Below, piece by piece: positions 7,757 through 19,000 of a stretch of 49,824 nt of DNA. Source of the stretch: an uncultured Opitutaceae bacterium. GTDB taxonomy: Bacteria; Verrucomicrobiota; Verrucomicrobiia; Opitutales; Opitutaceae. The notes beneath the pieces were generated by a model. That model was not told the origin of the DNA and did not search any database. It saw only the letters and a program-made list of their open reading frames with translations. A program made the position numbers and the translations under genes. The number at the start of each line of letters is the position of its first letter. The stretch's first letter is position 1. The stretch spans positions 1 through 49,824 of the forward strand of contig CAITEC010000065.1 of NCBI GenBank assembly GCA_903891325.1, in the 5' to 3' direction.

Positions 7757-10700
7757 AGCCGCCGGCGAAGGGCATAGGCGAGCGAGGCGGCCATGGCCAG
7801 GGCGACGGCGATTGCGCCGTAGAAGGAGGGCTCGGGAACCGGGGTGATCTGGTAGCCGGGGTCGCCCCCGGGGCCGTCCGCATAATTGTTCCAGGTGGTG
7901 TTGCTGCCCGCCCAGGTGGGCGAGTCAAAGACGATCTGGTTGAGCGGCGAGTAGAACCTGCCCATGCTGCCGCTGTCGTTGGGCTCGGTGGCCGAGTCGA
8001 AGAAGTCGACGGTGTTCACCCAGTTGGCGACCGAGAGGGTGACGCCCGGGTAGATGTACACGCCGCCCTCGTCCCCGGAGCTGTTGATGTTGTTGACGCT
8101 GCCGTTGAACTCGATGACCGAGGTGAGGGTCTTGCTGAAGTTGAGCGTCGAGTTGGCCTCGACCACCAGGGTGCCGAAGATGCTGTTGGTTCCCGCGACG
8201 TTGAGCGTGCCCCCGTCCAGGACGATGTTCAGGTTCGGGTCGTTGAAGTTGTTGCCCAGGGTCAGGCTCGAGCCGGCTGCAAGGATGAGGGTGCCGGTGC
8301 CGTTGAACGCCCCGGAGAAAGTCCCGGTGCCAACCAGGGTGAGCTGGGAGTTGGTGTTCGACGTCCCGAAGCTGACCAGGCCCGCGCCGGTGATCATGCT
8401 CACCGTGTCGGTGTTGTTCCCCAGGCTGAGCGTCCCGTAGGTGGCGCTGCCCGGGTTCTGGACCACCCCGGCGCTGTTGGTGGTGATGGTGCCCGTCGAG
8501 GCGATGTTGATCGTGTTGGTGGTCCCCAGGGCGTTGTTGCCGGCGAAGGCCAGGACGCCGTTGCTCACCGTCGTGTTGCCCGTGTAGGTCATCGCGTTGG
8601 AGTAGGTGGCCGTCCCCGTGCCGTCCTTGGTGACCGTCCCGGTGCCCGTCCCGATGATGCCCACAAAATTGGTGGCGCCCGAGCCGCCCACGGTGAGGTT
8701 CTGGCCGGAGCCGGTGACCGTCCCGGTCATGGTCAGGACGCTGCCCGACTCCGCGTCGATCCGCGCTGCGGCCGCCAGGGTGATGTTGCCCCCGTAGGAA
8801 TTGGTCCCGCTGATGCTGTCGATCGCACCGTTGTTGCTCACGCCCGTCCCGCTGATCGTCGCCGCCACGGTGTCCTCGTTGACGTTCCCGCCGGTCGCGT
8901 TCTGCGCGAACTCAAGGCTCGCCCCCGAGGAGACGATCGCCCCGCTGCCCGAAAGAGAACTGTTGCCGGTGACCTCCAGGACCCCGGCGGTCACCGTCGT
9001 GGCCCCCGTGTAGCTGTCCGGCCCGGCCAGGATCAGGGTCCCGGTGCCGTCCCTGCCGATGTTGCCCACGTTGGAGCTGATCGCCCCGTTGACGACCACC
9101 GTCCCGCCGCCCCCCACCGTCAGGTTCTCTCCGGGGCTCGTTCCGTTCATGATGTTGCCGCTAAGCCCCGAGGCCGTGTTGGCCAGGGTGAGCGAACTGC
9201 CCGCGTTCGAGTCGATCCGGCTGTTGGAGCCCAGGTACACAAACCCGTTGTCCGTGTTGCTCCCCGACACGTTCAGCATCGCCCCGGTCGAGCCAACGCC
9301 CGAGCCGTTCAGCGTGATCGTCTCGTTGGCTATCTGGATGTTGTTCTGGAGCTGGAGCGCCGCGCCGGACTCCACCACCGTCCCGTTGTTCGTCGAGCCG
9401 AAGGTGCCCCCGTTCTGGCCGAGCGCCATATTGTTCTGGATGTTCAGCACGCCCTGCTGGACGTCGGTTATGCCCTGGTAGGTGTTGTCGTTGGTCAGCA
9501 CCATCGTCCCAAGCCCGGTCTTGATCAGCCCGTCGGCCGACACCGACTGTGTGTACCCCACGCCGTTTTGCACGATCGAGTCGATCTGCAGGTCGTGCCC
9601 GCTTGGGGTCGACCCCGACGCGATATTGTAGGTAAACGAGCTGTTGGACATGATCACGTCGCCGTCCTTGATCAGCGCCGTCTGCGAGTCCGCGTTGGTC
9701 GTGATCCCGCCGGCCCCCACCGCGAGCCCCGGGGAGTAGAGCAGGCTGCCCTGGTCGATCGTCCCGCCCTGCAGCGTGATCCCGGCAAACCCGTTGCTCC
9801 CGTTGTTCATGTTGTACTCGCCGTCCTGGTAGATCGTCAGGTTGGTCGCCGACACCAGGCTCGCCCCCGTGTACGTGCCGATCAGCTCGTTGGGCGCAGG
9901 GGTGTTCGACAGTTCGCCCTGCTGCAGGATCACCGAGTCCTGCGTCCCCGGGCTGACTGCGTTGCCCACGATCACGTTGGTGCTCGGGATGATCGACTGG
10001 TTCGAGGAGCCCGCGTCCACAATCAGCGTTCCCCCGGTCACCAGCGTCGTCCCCGTAAAGTTGTTCTGCGAGCCGGCCTGGTAGATCGTCGCGATCCCCC
10101 CGCCGCTCTTCGTGATCCCGCCCGATCCGGTGATCGTGCTGTTGATCATCATGTTCGTCGCATCGAAGGCATTCCCCCCCGTCTCGTAGGTCGGTGTCAC
10201 CGCCCCGGACGCCGAGGTCGTGTTCAGCGTGAGCGTGTTGCCGCCCAGGAATATCGTGTTGGTTGAAACGTTGTTGCCCACGCCCACGTACAGCAGGTTT
10301 GCCCCCGAGGATATCGTCGCGTTGCCCGCCAGCCCGATCGGCCCCTCGTAGCTGTTGTTCCCGCTCACGTTGGCCAGCGCCCCGCTGCTCCCCGCCGCCC
10401 CGGTCCCGCTCAAGGTCAGCGTCCCGGTCTGCCCGGTGATGTTGATCCCCCCTGAAAGCCCCAGCGTGCCCCCCGAGGCCACGTTCACCGCCCCGCTCGA
10501 CGAGCCCAGCCCCGAGGCGTTGCCCACGATCAGGGCCCCGCTCGTGATCGTCGTGCCCCCGCTGTAGGTGTTGGTGCCGGTGATCACCGTCGTGCCCGAC
10601 CCGGCCTGGACGACGGCGCCGGATCCGGAGACGACGCCGCTGAAGGTGTTGGCGTCGGATTGGTTGTAGATCAGCACACCGTTGTCGGTGACGTTGTTGA

Positions 10701-12699
10701 GAATCGAGCCGGTGGTTCCGCCCGCGCCGATCTGCAGCGCGCCGGCGCTGATCGTCGTTCCGCCGGAGTAGGTGCTCCCGCCGGACAGGACGAGCGTCCC
10801 CGAGCCGGCCTGGACGAGGGCGCCGGTGCCCGACACGATGCCACTGAAGGTCGAAAGGCTGCTCTCATTATAGATAAGGGCGGCGTTATCGGTCACGTTG
10901 CCGGCAATCGAGCCGGTGGTTCCGCCCGCGCCGATCTGCAGCCCGCCTGCGCTGATCGTGGTTCCCCCCGAGTACGTGTTCGAGCCGGAGAGGACGAGGG
11001 TCCCCGAGCCGTTCTTGGTCAGGGCGCCGGTTCCGGAAACGGTGCCCGAGAAGGTGGTCGTTGAGTTTGCATTGCCCTCGGTCAGGGCCGCGGAGCCCAA
11101 GGTGACGTTCCCGGCGCCGCCGAGGGAGCCGACCGTGCCCGCGTTGTTGTTGAGGGCGAGCGTGGCGCCCAACCCGACGGTGACGGCGCTGGTGGTCCCG
11201 ATCGCATTGGCCACGCCGAAGGCCAGGGTGCCCCCGCTGACCGTGGTCGCGCCCGTGTAGGTGCTCGCCCCCGCGAGGGTCAGAGTCGCGCTTCCGGCCT
11301 GGGTCAGGCTTCCGGTTCCGGAGATGATTCCCGCGTAGGTCGCCGAACTGCTGAGGTCGTACGTGAGCGCGGCGTTGTCGGTCACATTTCCGGCAATCGA
11401 GCCGGTGGTGCCGCCTGCGCCGATTTGCAGCCCGCCGGTGCTGATCGTGGTGCCTCCGGAGTAGGTGTTGGCCCCGGAGAGCACGAGCGTCCCGGTGCCG
11501 CTCTGGGTCAGCGCTCCGGTACCGTAAATCGTGCCCGAAAAAGTGGTCGTCGAATTCGCATTGCCCTCGGTCAGCGCCGCGGAGCCCAGGAAGACGTTGC
11601 CGGCCCCGCCGAGGGATCCAACCGTGCCGGCGTTGTTGTTGAGGGCGAGCGTGGCGCCGGAGGCGACGGTGACCGCGCTGGTGGTCCCGACCGCGTTGGC
11701 CACGCCGAAGGACAGCGTGCCCGTGCTGACCGTGGTTGCCCCGGAATAGGTGCTCGCGCCGGTCAGGGTGAGCGTGCTCGAACCGGCCTGGGTCAGCCCG
11801 CCGGTACCGGAAATGATGCCGGCATAGGTAAGGGCATTGGAGCGGTCGAAGGTGAGGGTGCCGTTGTCGGTAACGTTTCCGCCGATGGAGCCGACGGCGC
11901 CCCCGGCGCCGATCTGCAGGCCGCCCGCGGTGATTGTCGTCCCTCCGGAATAGGTATTGGCGCCTGTGAGCACCAGGGTGCCCGAGCCGATGTTCGCCAG
12001 CGAACCGGTCCCGGAAACGATGCCGTTGTAGGTGGTCGCCCCGGTCACGTCATAGACCAGGTGGCTGCTGTCGGCGACATTGCTGGTTATCGAGCCACCG
12101 GCGCCGCCGTTCCCGACCTGAAGAGTGCCGGTCGTGATCGTGGTCGTGCCCGTATAGGTGTTCGCACCGGTGAGGAGCGCCGTTCCGCTTCCGTTCACGG
12201 TCAGGGCGTTCGCCCCGGTGATGGAACCCCCGATGGTGATCTTGGCCGAGTTCGGGGCCAGGGTGAGCGTCCCGCCCAGGGCTAGGTTCGAATTGAAAGT
12301 GAGCGTCCCGGTCACGTTGCCCGTCGACCAGGTCTCGGCGCCCGAGGTGGCCATCGGGTTGTTGAAGGTCACCGCCCCGGTCGAGGTGTCCGCGATTCCC
12401 CCGGTGCCGACTGTGAGCGTTGAGGTCCCCGTGAAGGTCGTGCTGTAGGACCCGGAGAAAAGCAGCTCCCCGATCGTTGAATTGACGTTCAGGTTCGGCC
12501 CGAACGTGCTCGCGGACGAGAATGCGGCCGTCGCCGCAGCCGCCGGAATCCCGTTCAAAGTCCAGTTGGTCGTGGCATTCCAGTTGCCACTCGACGTATT
12601 ACCCACCCAGGTCGACGTCGCGCCCGATGCAGCCGCGACTCCGCACGCCATCCCAATGGCGACGAGGGTCCTGCGGAGGTTTTTTGCGGTCGGGAACAT
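7720..12699 (-). CDS. Giant autotransporter-associated strand-repeat protein with PEP-CTERM signal
   Basis: A 1659-residue exported protein. It has a signal peptide (MFPTAKNLRRTLVAIGMACG ... AASGA), then many passenger repeats of the type GSGTLVLSGANTYSGGTTIS and TGTLSFGVANAVG, which build a beta-helix. The C-terminus is a PEP-CTERM sorting signal: PVPEPSFYG, a hydrophobic segment AIAVALAMAASLAYAL and a basic tail RRRLYRR. Exosortase normally recognises that signal and links the protein to the envelope, but no exosortase is in this window. There is no autotransporter barrel. It starts at ATG 12699 beside the shared upstream region with the divergent Ig-repeat gene. Its 3' end overlaps the convergent gene by 37 bp. 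Confidence 0.9.
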   Translation of the reverse strand: MFPTAKNLRRTLVAIGMACGVAAASGATSTWVGNTSSGNWNATTNWTLNGIPAAAATAAFSSASTFGPNLNVNSTIGELLFSGSYSTTFTGTSTLTVGTGGIADTSTGAVTFNNPMATSGAETWSTGNVTGTLTFNSNLALGGTLTLAPNSAKITIGGSITGANALTVNGSGTALLTGANTYTGTTTITTGTLQVGNGGAGGSITSNVADSSHLVYDVTGATTYNGIVSGTGSLANIGSGTLVLTGANTYSGGTTITAGGLQIGAGGAVGSIGGNVTDNGTLTFDRSNALTYAGIISGTGGLTQAGSSTLTLTGASTYSGATTVSTGTLSFGVANAVGTTSAVTVASGATLALNNNAGTVGSLGGAGNVFLGSAALTEGNANSTTTFSGTIYGTGALTQSGTGTLVLSGANTYSGGTTISTGGLQIGAGGTTGSIAGNVTDNAALTYDLSSSATYAGIISGTGSLTQAGSATLTLAGASTYTGATTVSGGTLAFGVANAIGTTSAVTVGLGATLALNNNAGTVGSLGGAGNVTLGSAALTEGNANSTTTFSGTVSGTGALTKNGSGTLVLSGSNTYSGGTTISAGGLQIGAGGTTGSIAGNVTDNAALIYNESSLSTFSGIVSGTGALVQAGSGTLVLSGGSTYSGGTTISAGALQIGAGGTTGSILNNVTDNGVLIYNQSDANTFSGVVSGSGAVVQAGSGTTVITGTNTYSGGTTITSGALIVGNASGLGSSSGAVNVASGGTLGLSGGINITGQTGTLTLSGTGAAGSSGALANVSGNNSYEGPIGLAGNATISSGANLLYVGVGNNVSTNTIFLGGNTLTLNTTSASGAVTPTYETGGNAFDATNMMINSTITGSGGITKSGGGIATIYQAGSQNNFTGTTLVTGGTLIVDAGSSNQSIIPSTNVIVGNAVSPGTQDSVILQQGELSNTPAPNELIGTYTGASLVSATNLTIYQDGEYNMNNGSNGFAGITLQGGTIDQGSLLYSPGLAVGAGGITTNADSQTALIKDGDVIMSNSSFTYNIASGSTPSGHDLQIDSIVQNGVGYTQSVSADGLIKTGLGTMVLTNDNTYQGITDVQQGVLNIQNNMALGQNGGTFGSTNNGTVVESGAALQLQNNIQIANETITLNGSGVGSTGAMLNVSGSNTDNGFVYLGSNSRIDSNAGSSLTLANTASGLSGNIMNGTSPGENLTVGGGGTVVVNGAISSNVGNIGRDGTGTLILAGPDSYTGATTVTAGVLEVTGNSSLSGSGAIVSSGASLEFAQNATGGNVNEDTVAATISGTGVSNNGAIDSISGTNSYGGNITLAAAARIDAESGSVLTMTGTVTGSGQNLTVGGSGATNFVGIIGTGTGTVTKDGTGTATYSNAMTYTGNTTVSNGVLAFAGNNALGTTNTINIASTGTITTNSAGVVQNPGSATYGTLSLGNNTDTVSMITGAGLVSFGTSNTNSQLTLVGTGTFSGAFNGTGTLILAAGSSLTLGNNFNDPNLNIVLDGGTLNVAGTNSIFGTLVVEANSTLNFSKTLTSVIEFNGSVNNINSSGDEGGVYIYPGVTLSVANWVNTVDFFDSATEPNDSGSMGRFYSPLNQIVFDSPTWAGSNTTWNNYADGPGGDPGYQITPVPEPSFYGAIAVALAMAASLAYALRRRLYRRSLLLSAKS
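10890..11867 (-). repeat. Tandem 489-bp internal duplication in the strand-repeat gene
   Basis: Two near-identical blocks repeat at a 489-bp (163-codon) offset. For example, GCATTGCCCTCGGTCAG occurs at 11069 and again at 11558. Each encodes GTVGSLGGAGNV, then LTEGNANSTTTFSG and GGTTGSIAGNVTDNAAL. Block edges are approximate. The reading frame is kept, consistent with recent in-frame expansion of the beta-helix. Confidence 0.75.
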
Positions 12700-13033
12700 A
12701 ACTAAAATCTATCTTGATCAATCGGTTACGAGTTTTGTGGGCTGCGGGACTCGGGTGATGTTACTGAAATGCCATGAAATACGTAGGGCTCTCCCTTACA
12801 GGAGTCTGCCTTTTGATGCTTCTAAGTCAACTTGGACACTAAGAGTACTATTACTTACTAGGTAGAACACCCTAGTTTTTAGCTAAGTTCGGAGCTTTCC
12901 AGGATTTTTGACGCGTTTGGGGTATTATTACGTAGTAGGGTGAAAACCCTAGGATTCGGGTTGACCGGTGCCGATAGAGGTTATCAATTACCAGTCGACA
13001 AACACCTAATCGGTCCACCGCACCCCGTATCCA
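12700..13033. promoter_or_regulatory. Divergent control region with duplicated TACGTA / ACCCTA elements
   Basis: AT-rich compared with its surroundings, with no gene. Element 1 (12779-12796): ATACGTAGGG with AGGG-CTCT-CCCT. Elements 2 and 3 (12846-12875 and 12923-12952) match at 24 of 30 positions, 77 bp apart. They share ATTAC, TAGTAGG or TACTAGG and CCCTAG. Element 3 also has a perfect TAGGGT-GAAA-ACCCTA inverted repeat. A possible promoter for the + gene is TTGACC (12961) with TATCAA (12982). The repeated palindromic layout suggests sites for one regulator controlling both giant genes. Confidence 0.55.
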
Positions 13034-16000
13034 GTGAATAAGCACGCCTTCCGCCTCCTCCCCCTCGCCGCCCTGGCGCTGGCCACCCTTGGCTTCACGA
13101 ATGCGGCGCGGGCGACCGATACCGTGACCTGGAGCCCCCTGACGACGATCGTCCAGGGCAGCGAGCCGTTCACCTACGGGCCGCAGAACCTCACGATCAC
13201 CCCCCCCAATCTCGGGACGTCGGTCACTTCGCTTTCGCTCACGATCACGGTCAGCAACACCAACCCGACCACGGGTAATTCGTCCGTTCCCAACGGTGTC
13301 ACGACCGCGCTGAACTTCTTCACGCTGAACAACGGCAGCTCGACCGGGCTCGGAGCCACCACCCAGACGTTGACCGAGATCAATCCGTCCACGTACACCA
13401 TCACCTGCAGCTATTCGCCGAGCGGGCCGACCAAGGCCATCTACCTGAACTACACGCTCAATTTTCCGATGGGCAATTTTGCGGGCAACTACGGCTATTT
13501 CATCACCGTAACCACGGGCCTGCCCGCCACGGACAACCTCGGCAATTCGGTTTCGTCCGGATTTGGGACGATCAACGCGACGGTATCGCCCCCGACCCCC
13601 ACGATCTCGATCAACCTCCCGGCCAACAACGCCATCTTCACGATCCCGGCGGGATCCTCCTCGAACACCTATCAAGTCCCTTATGATATCGAGGGGACGA
13701 CGGTCGCCGGTTCGACCCTGACCCAGGCCGGCGCAACCCTCTACAGCGGCTCGTCCACGTCCGGCCCTGTCGTATCGGGCTTCTCCCCCACCTTCTACGG
13801 CTTCGGGACCGGTGCGATCACGACAAACATCGGCACCGCCGGGACGAACGCCACTGTCGGCCTCGGGCCGGGAACCTATACGATGTCGGCGACGGACACG
13901 AACAACTATGGCGGGGTTGGCATCACGACCAGCGCCAGCCTCGTCACCTTCACCGTCCAGGGAACGATCCCGCCGGCAATTGTCATCTCGGTGCCCGCCA
14001 ACGGCCAGGTGTTTTCCGCGAGCAGCGGATCCGGCACCGCCGCGGTGCCCTACACGATCACCGGGGCGACCACCAACGGTCTGATAACCCTGGCGACCGC
14101 GTCGATGGTCATGAACGGCACGACCCCGGTCGTCGGATTCACCGGCCTGTTCACCGGGTTGGGCAGCGCGGGTGTCTCGGACAGCGGCACGATCAATCTC
14201 CAGCCCGGGACCTACACGATCAACGCCTCGGACACGAGCATCTCCGGGCTGGTCACGATCGGGACCGCCAATGCGACCCCCGTCACCTTCACGGTGATCG
14301 GAGCGCCGACTGTCGCCATTTCCATCCCGGCCACCCTCTTTGAGGTCAGCGCGGGCACGGGCACTGTCACGGTGCCCTACACGATCACCGGCGCCACGCC
14401 GACCGGGTCGACCTTCACGGGTCCGTCCTCGGCTGCCGGCGGCTTTGTCCTGACCTCGGCCACCGGCACCCCCGCGGGATCGAGCGGCTTCACCTCCGTC
14501 TTCACGGTCGGTTCCAGCGCCACGACGATCAGCGCCTCGGGAAGCGTCACCCTCACCCCCGGCACCTACTCAATCAACGCCTCGGACATCAACAACCTCG
14601 GCGGCACCGCCTCGGCGGCGGTCAGCTTCACGGTTGTCGGCCTTCCGACCGTTGTGATCAACACGCCGGCTTCCGGCGCCGTCTATGAGGTCGGCTCCAG
14701 CGGCACCGCCGCCGTTCCCTACACAATCACCGGCAACACGGCCGCCGGCACGACCTTTTCCTCCACATCGATGACCTCGAGCCTGAGCTCCTCGACGGGG
14801 GCCAGCACGAGCTCCTACACCCCCGTTTACACCGTCGGCTCGGGCGGCACCACGATAACGGCCACGGGCACCGCCACCCTGGGCGTCGGCAGCTACTCGA
14901 TCGCCGCCAGCGTGACGAACAACCTGGGCGGCGCGGCCACGGCGACGCCGGTCTCCTTCACCGTCATCGGCCTTCCCACGATTTCCATCACCAGCCCGTC
15001 CAACGGATCGGTTTATTCCGCCGGGGCGAGCGGGACGGCCACCGTTTCCTACGCGATCGCCGGCAGCACCCCGGCCGGCACCCTCCTCTCGACGGCCGGT
15101 TCCACGCTCACCGACAATGGCGCCGCGGTCACCACTTTCCTCCCGACTTTTTCCGGCCTGACGACGGCGGCGAGCACCGCCTCCTCCGGCGCCCTCAGCC
15201 TGTCCCCCGGTTCCTACGTCCTTACCGCCACCGAGACCAACAACCTCGGCGCCACGGCCACCGCGACCCAGGTGGCCTTCACCGTTGTCGGCGCGCCCAC
15301 GGTCACGATTTCGAGCCCGGCGGCCAATCAGGTCTACTCCGTGAGCATGACCACCGGCACCGCCGCGGTCCCCTACACGATTTCCGGCAACACGCCGGCC
15401 GGAACCCTCCTCGCCTCCGCCTCCGGCAGCATCGCGAGCAATGGCACGGCGGTCCTGACCCTGACCTCCGCCAATTTCCCGAACGTCCCGCCCGCCACGG
15501 CCGGCACGTCCACCACGGTCTCCGGAACGCTCAACCTCGGGCCGGGAACCTACACGGTCAACGCCGCGGACACGAACAACTCGGGCGGCAGCGCGACGGC
15601 CGCGCAGGTCGTCTTCACGGTTGTCGGTCCCCCCGCAATCTCGATCACCGCGCCGGCCAACGGCTCGACGATCTACATCCCCTCCGGCAGCACGACCGCC
15701 TCGGTTAACTACACGGTAGCGGGCAGCACGCCCAGTGGCACCACCTTCGCCTCCGCCGCGTCGGCCACCGCCTCGATGACCGACAGCTCCGGCAACGCCG
15801 TGGGCGCCTTCGGGGCCTCCTTCGCGGTCGGCACCGGCTCGACCTCGATCACCGCCACCGGTGCGGTCAGCCTCGCGGCGGGCACCTACACGATCAACGC
15901 CTCGGACGTGAACAACGTCGGGGGCACCGCCACGGCGACCCCGGTCACCTTCACGGTCGCCACCTCCACGACGCCCACGGTGACCATCGTCACCCCGACG

Positions 16001-19000
16001 CCCGGCCAGGTGGTCTATATCGCCTCCGGCGCGACGACCGCGCCCGTAAGTTACCAGGTGACCGGCGCCACCCCGACGGGCAGCACCTTCACCTCGGCGA
16101 GCTCCGGCTCCGCCACGATTGCGGTTGCAACCGGCGCGTCCGGCTCGGTTGCCGGCGTCACCCAGCCGGTCTTCACCGGCTACGGCGCGAGCAGCACGGC
16201 GATCACCTCCTCGGGCACGGTCAACCTCCCGGCGGGCACCTACACGATTGTCGCCTCCGACGTGAACAACACCGGCGGCACCGCCTCCGCGGGCCCGAAC
16301 ACCTTCACGGTTGTCGCCCCGGTCGTCCCGACGATCGCGATCACCGGCCCGACCAACGGCCAGTCCTTCGCGATCGCCTCGGGCAGCACGACGGCCGCCG
16401 TCCCCTACGTGATCAGCGGCGCGACCCCGACCGGCACGACCTTCCCGACGGCCGCATCGGCGACCGCGACCCTCACCTCCTCGACCGGCGGCTCGACCAC
16501 CGGCTTTGTCCCGGTCTTCGCCGTGGGTTCCCCGGCCACGACGATCAGCACGACGGGCACCGTCAATCTCGCCGCCGGCACGTACACGATCAACGCCACG
16601 GACACGAACAGCGCGGGCGGAAGCGCGACGGCCTCCCCGGTCACCTTCACGGTCACCGGCGGCGCGTGCTCGGCTCCGACCGTGACGACGACCGGCAAGT
16701 TCACCGGCTCGGTCTCGTGCGCGAACAACAAGATCTGGTTCAACAGCACCGTGAACGTGAGCGGCGTTCCCTCCTCCGGAGCGGTCCTGCAGTTCAGCAA
16801 TTCGACGGTCAGCTTCGCGGTCAACGGCTCCACGGTCTCCCTGGTCGCCCCCTCGGCGGTCATCACCTTCAGCGCGACGGCCACGCAGGCCACCTCCACC
16901 TACAACGCGACGACGAACTCTTGGGCCACCACGGTCCCGGCCGGCTACACCGGCAACGTCTTCCTGACGGCCCTCTCCTACGCGGCCCCGTCTAACTTCA
17001 GCCCGGGCTCCGAGGCGATCACCTGGGCCGGCTCCTTCCTGGGCAGCGCCCAGAACATGAGCCTGCAGTGGACCTTCACGGCCGACGCGCTCACGCAGTG
17101 CAGCACCAACTACAACTCCTGCGGCGTGAAGCCGGTCGAGTCCGGCAGCTACTGCCAGTACAACAATTCCGACCGCGCCGGTACCTGCGAGGGCTACAAG
17201 AGCTACAGCTGCGGCGCCCCCTGCGGCAGCAACGGCACCGGCTCGAACGTATCCACGGTCAGCATCTCCGGGCTCTACACGACCGGTGTCACCGATTCCG
17301 GTGCCCTGCTGGCGGCGGGAACCAATGACGCCCACTGGGTGATCACCGGCGACTCGGCCCCGAACCCGAACGCCTACCTGGGCGTCACCTATGTCGATCC
17401 GACCTCGCTGGCCGGCGGCTGGGTCCCGAACACATCCAACGCGCAGTGGGTCACGGCCCCCGGCGGCGTGAACTGCGGCAATGGCGCGGGGAACAACGCC
17501 CTCCCGGCCAGCGGTGGCAGCGGGGTGAACATCTACTACTTCTACACGCTGACCTTCAACATGCCGGCCAACGTGAACCTGAGCACGGCCACGATCACCG
17601 GCACGATCGCAGCCGACGACGCGGCCCAGTCGGTGTTCAACTGGACGACGGTGCCCTCCGGCGCCGGCCAGCCCAGCGGCGCGACCTACACGAAGACCGC
17701 CAACTTCACCCTCAATTCGTCCAATGCCACCTTCGTGGCCGGGGCGAACACGATCACCTTCGCGGTATTCAACGAGAACCCCGGCCCTGATCCCTCCGGC
17801 CTGCTGGTCACCGCCCTGAGCGGCACGGTCCAGGTGCCCTGCACCCCCGTCTCCGTCACCTACTGCCCGACCGCCGGCCAGACCGGCCAGGGCGCCGGAT
17901 CGCCCCCGGCGGTCACCGTCACCAGCCCGACGGAAGGAGCCACCTACACGATCGCCGCCGGCTCCTCGGCCACGGTCCCGGTTGGCTTCAGCGCCGTCAG
18001 CCCCACGGGCAGCGGCAACATCACCGCAATCTCGGCCACCCTGAACGGTGCCACCCTCCCGCTGACCACGACCTCGGGCGTCAACAGCGCGACCACGGCC
18101 ACCGGTGCGGCGACCCTCACCCTCTCCACCGCGGGGACCTACAACCTGGTCTACACCGGGACGAACACCTACGGGTCCTCCACGGCGAACACCTCCTTCA
18201 CGATTGTCGTCGTCCAGCCCCCGACCGTGAATGTCACCGTTCCGGCCAACGGCGCCACGATCACGATTCCCTACGGCAGCACCACGGCCTCGGTCGCCTA
18301 CAGCCTGGTCGGCGCCACGCCCACCGGCAGCGTCACCTCGGTCAATGTGACCCTCAACGGCGCGGCGCTCGCCACGGCCCCGACGATCTCCGGCTTGAAC
18401 TCGGCCAGCATCACAGGCAGCGGCACCCTCAAGCTGGGTGCGGGCAGCTACAGCCTGACGGCGACCGACTCCAACGGGGTCGCCTCGGCCACCGACACGA
18501 ACACCTTCACGGTGGTGGCCGGCGACTGCGGCGGCGGCTACGTCTCGGGCACCGGCGTCAACAACGAGAAGCTCGTCTGGATCCAGCAGAGCTCCTGCAG
18601 CGGCACCTACGGCTACAACAACGGCTGCAACCAGAGCGTCACCGGCGGGGCAATCGTCCCGATCGCCTTCTCGGTCTTCTCGAACCTGAGCGGCCAGGGC
18701 AACTGCTGGGGCAGCACCGGCAGCGGCACCTTCGTGAAGGACACCTCGGTCGTGATCGCGATCTACGCGATCTACTCGAACAACACCTCCTCGAGCCCGA
18801 CCCTGTACACCTACAGCGCGACCGGCCCGAACCCGCCGTACTACTCGATCAGCGGCAACCAGTACCTGCTCGAGTTCCCGACGCAGGCCGGGGTCAACCA
18901 CTATCAGGTGGAGGTCTACACCAGCGGCAACTCCCTGCAGCTCTTGGGCTGCGAGGACCTCTACACCTCCGGAAACTGCATGCCGTCGGCCTGCAATATC

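Noticed and set aside
9568..10266. 232-codon plus-strand frame within the strand-repeat gene
   Set aside because: Antisense shadow rich in Arg, Val and His with no domain; the minus-strand repeats and sorting signal are clear.
12872..13675. 267-codon minus-strand frame across the divergent promoter
   Set aside because: It overlaps the signal peptide region of the Ig-repeat gene in antisense and covers the operator-like elements. Composition is Arg/Gly-rich shadow sequence.
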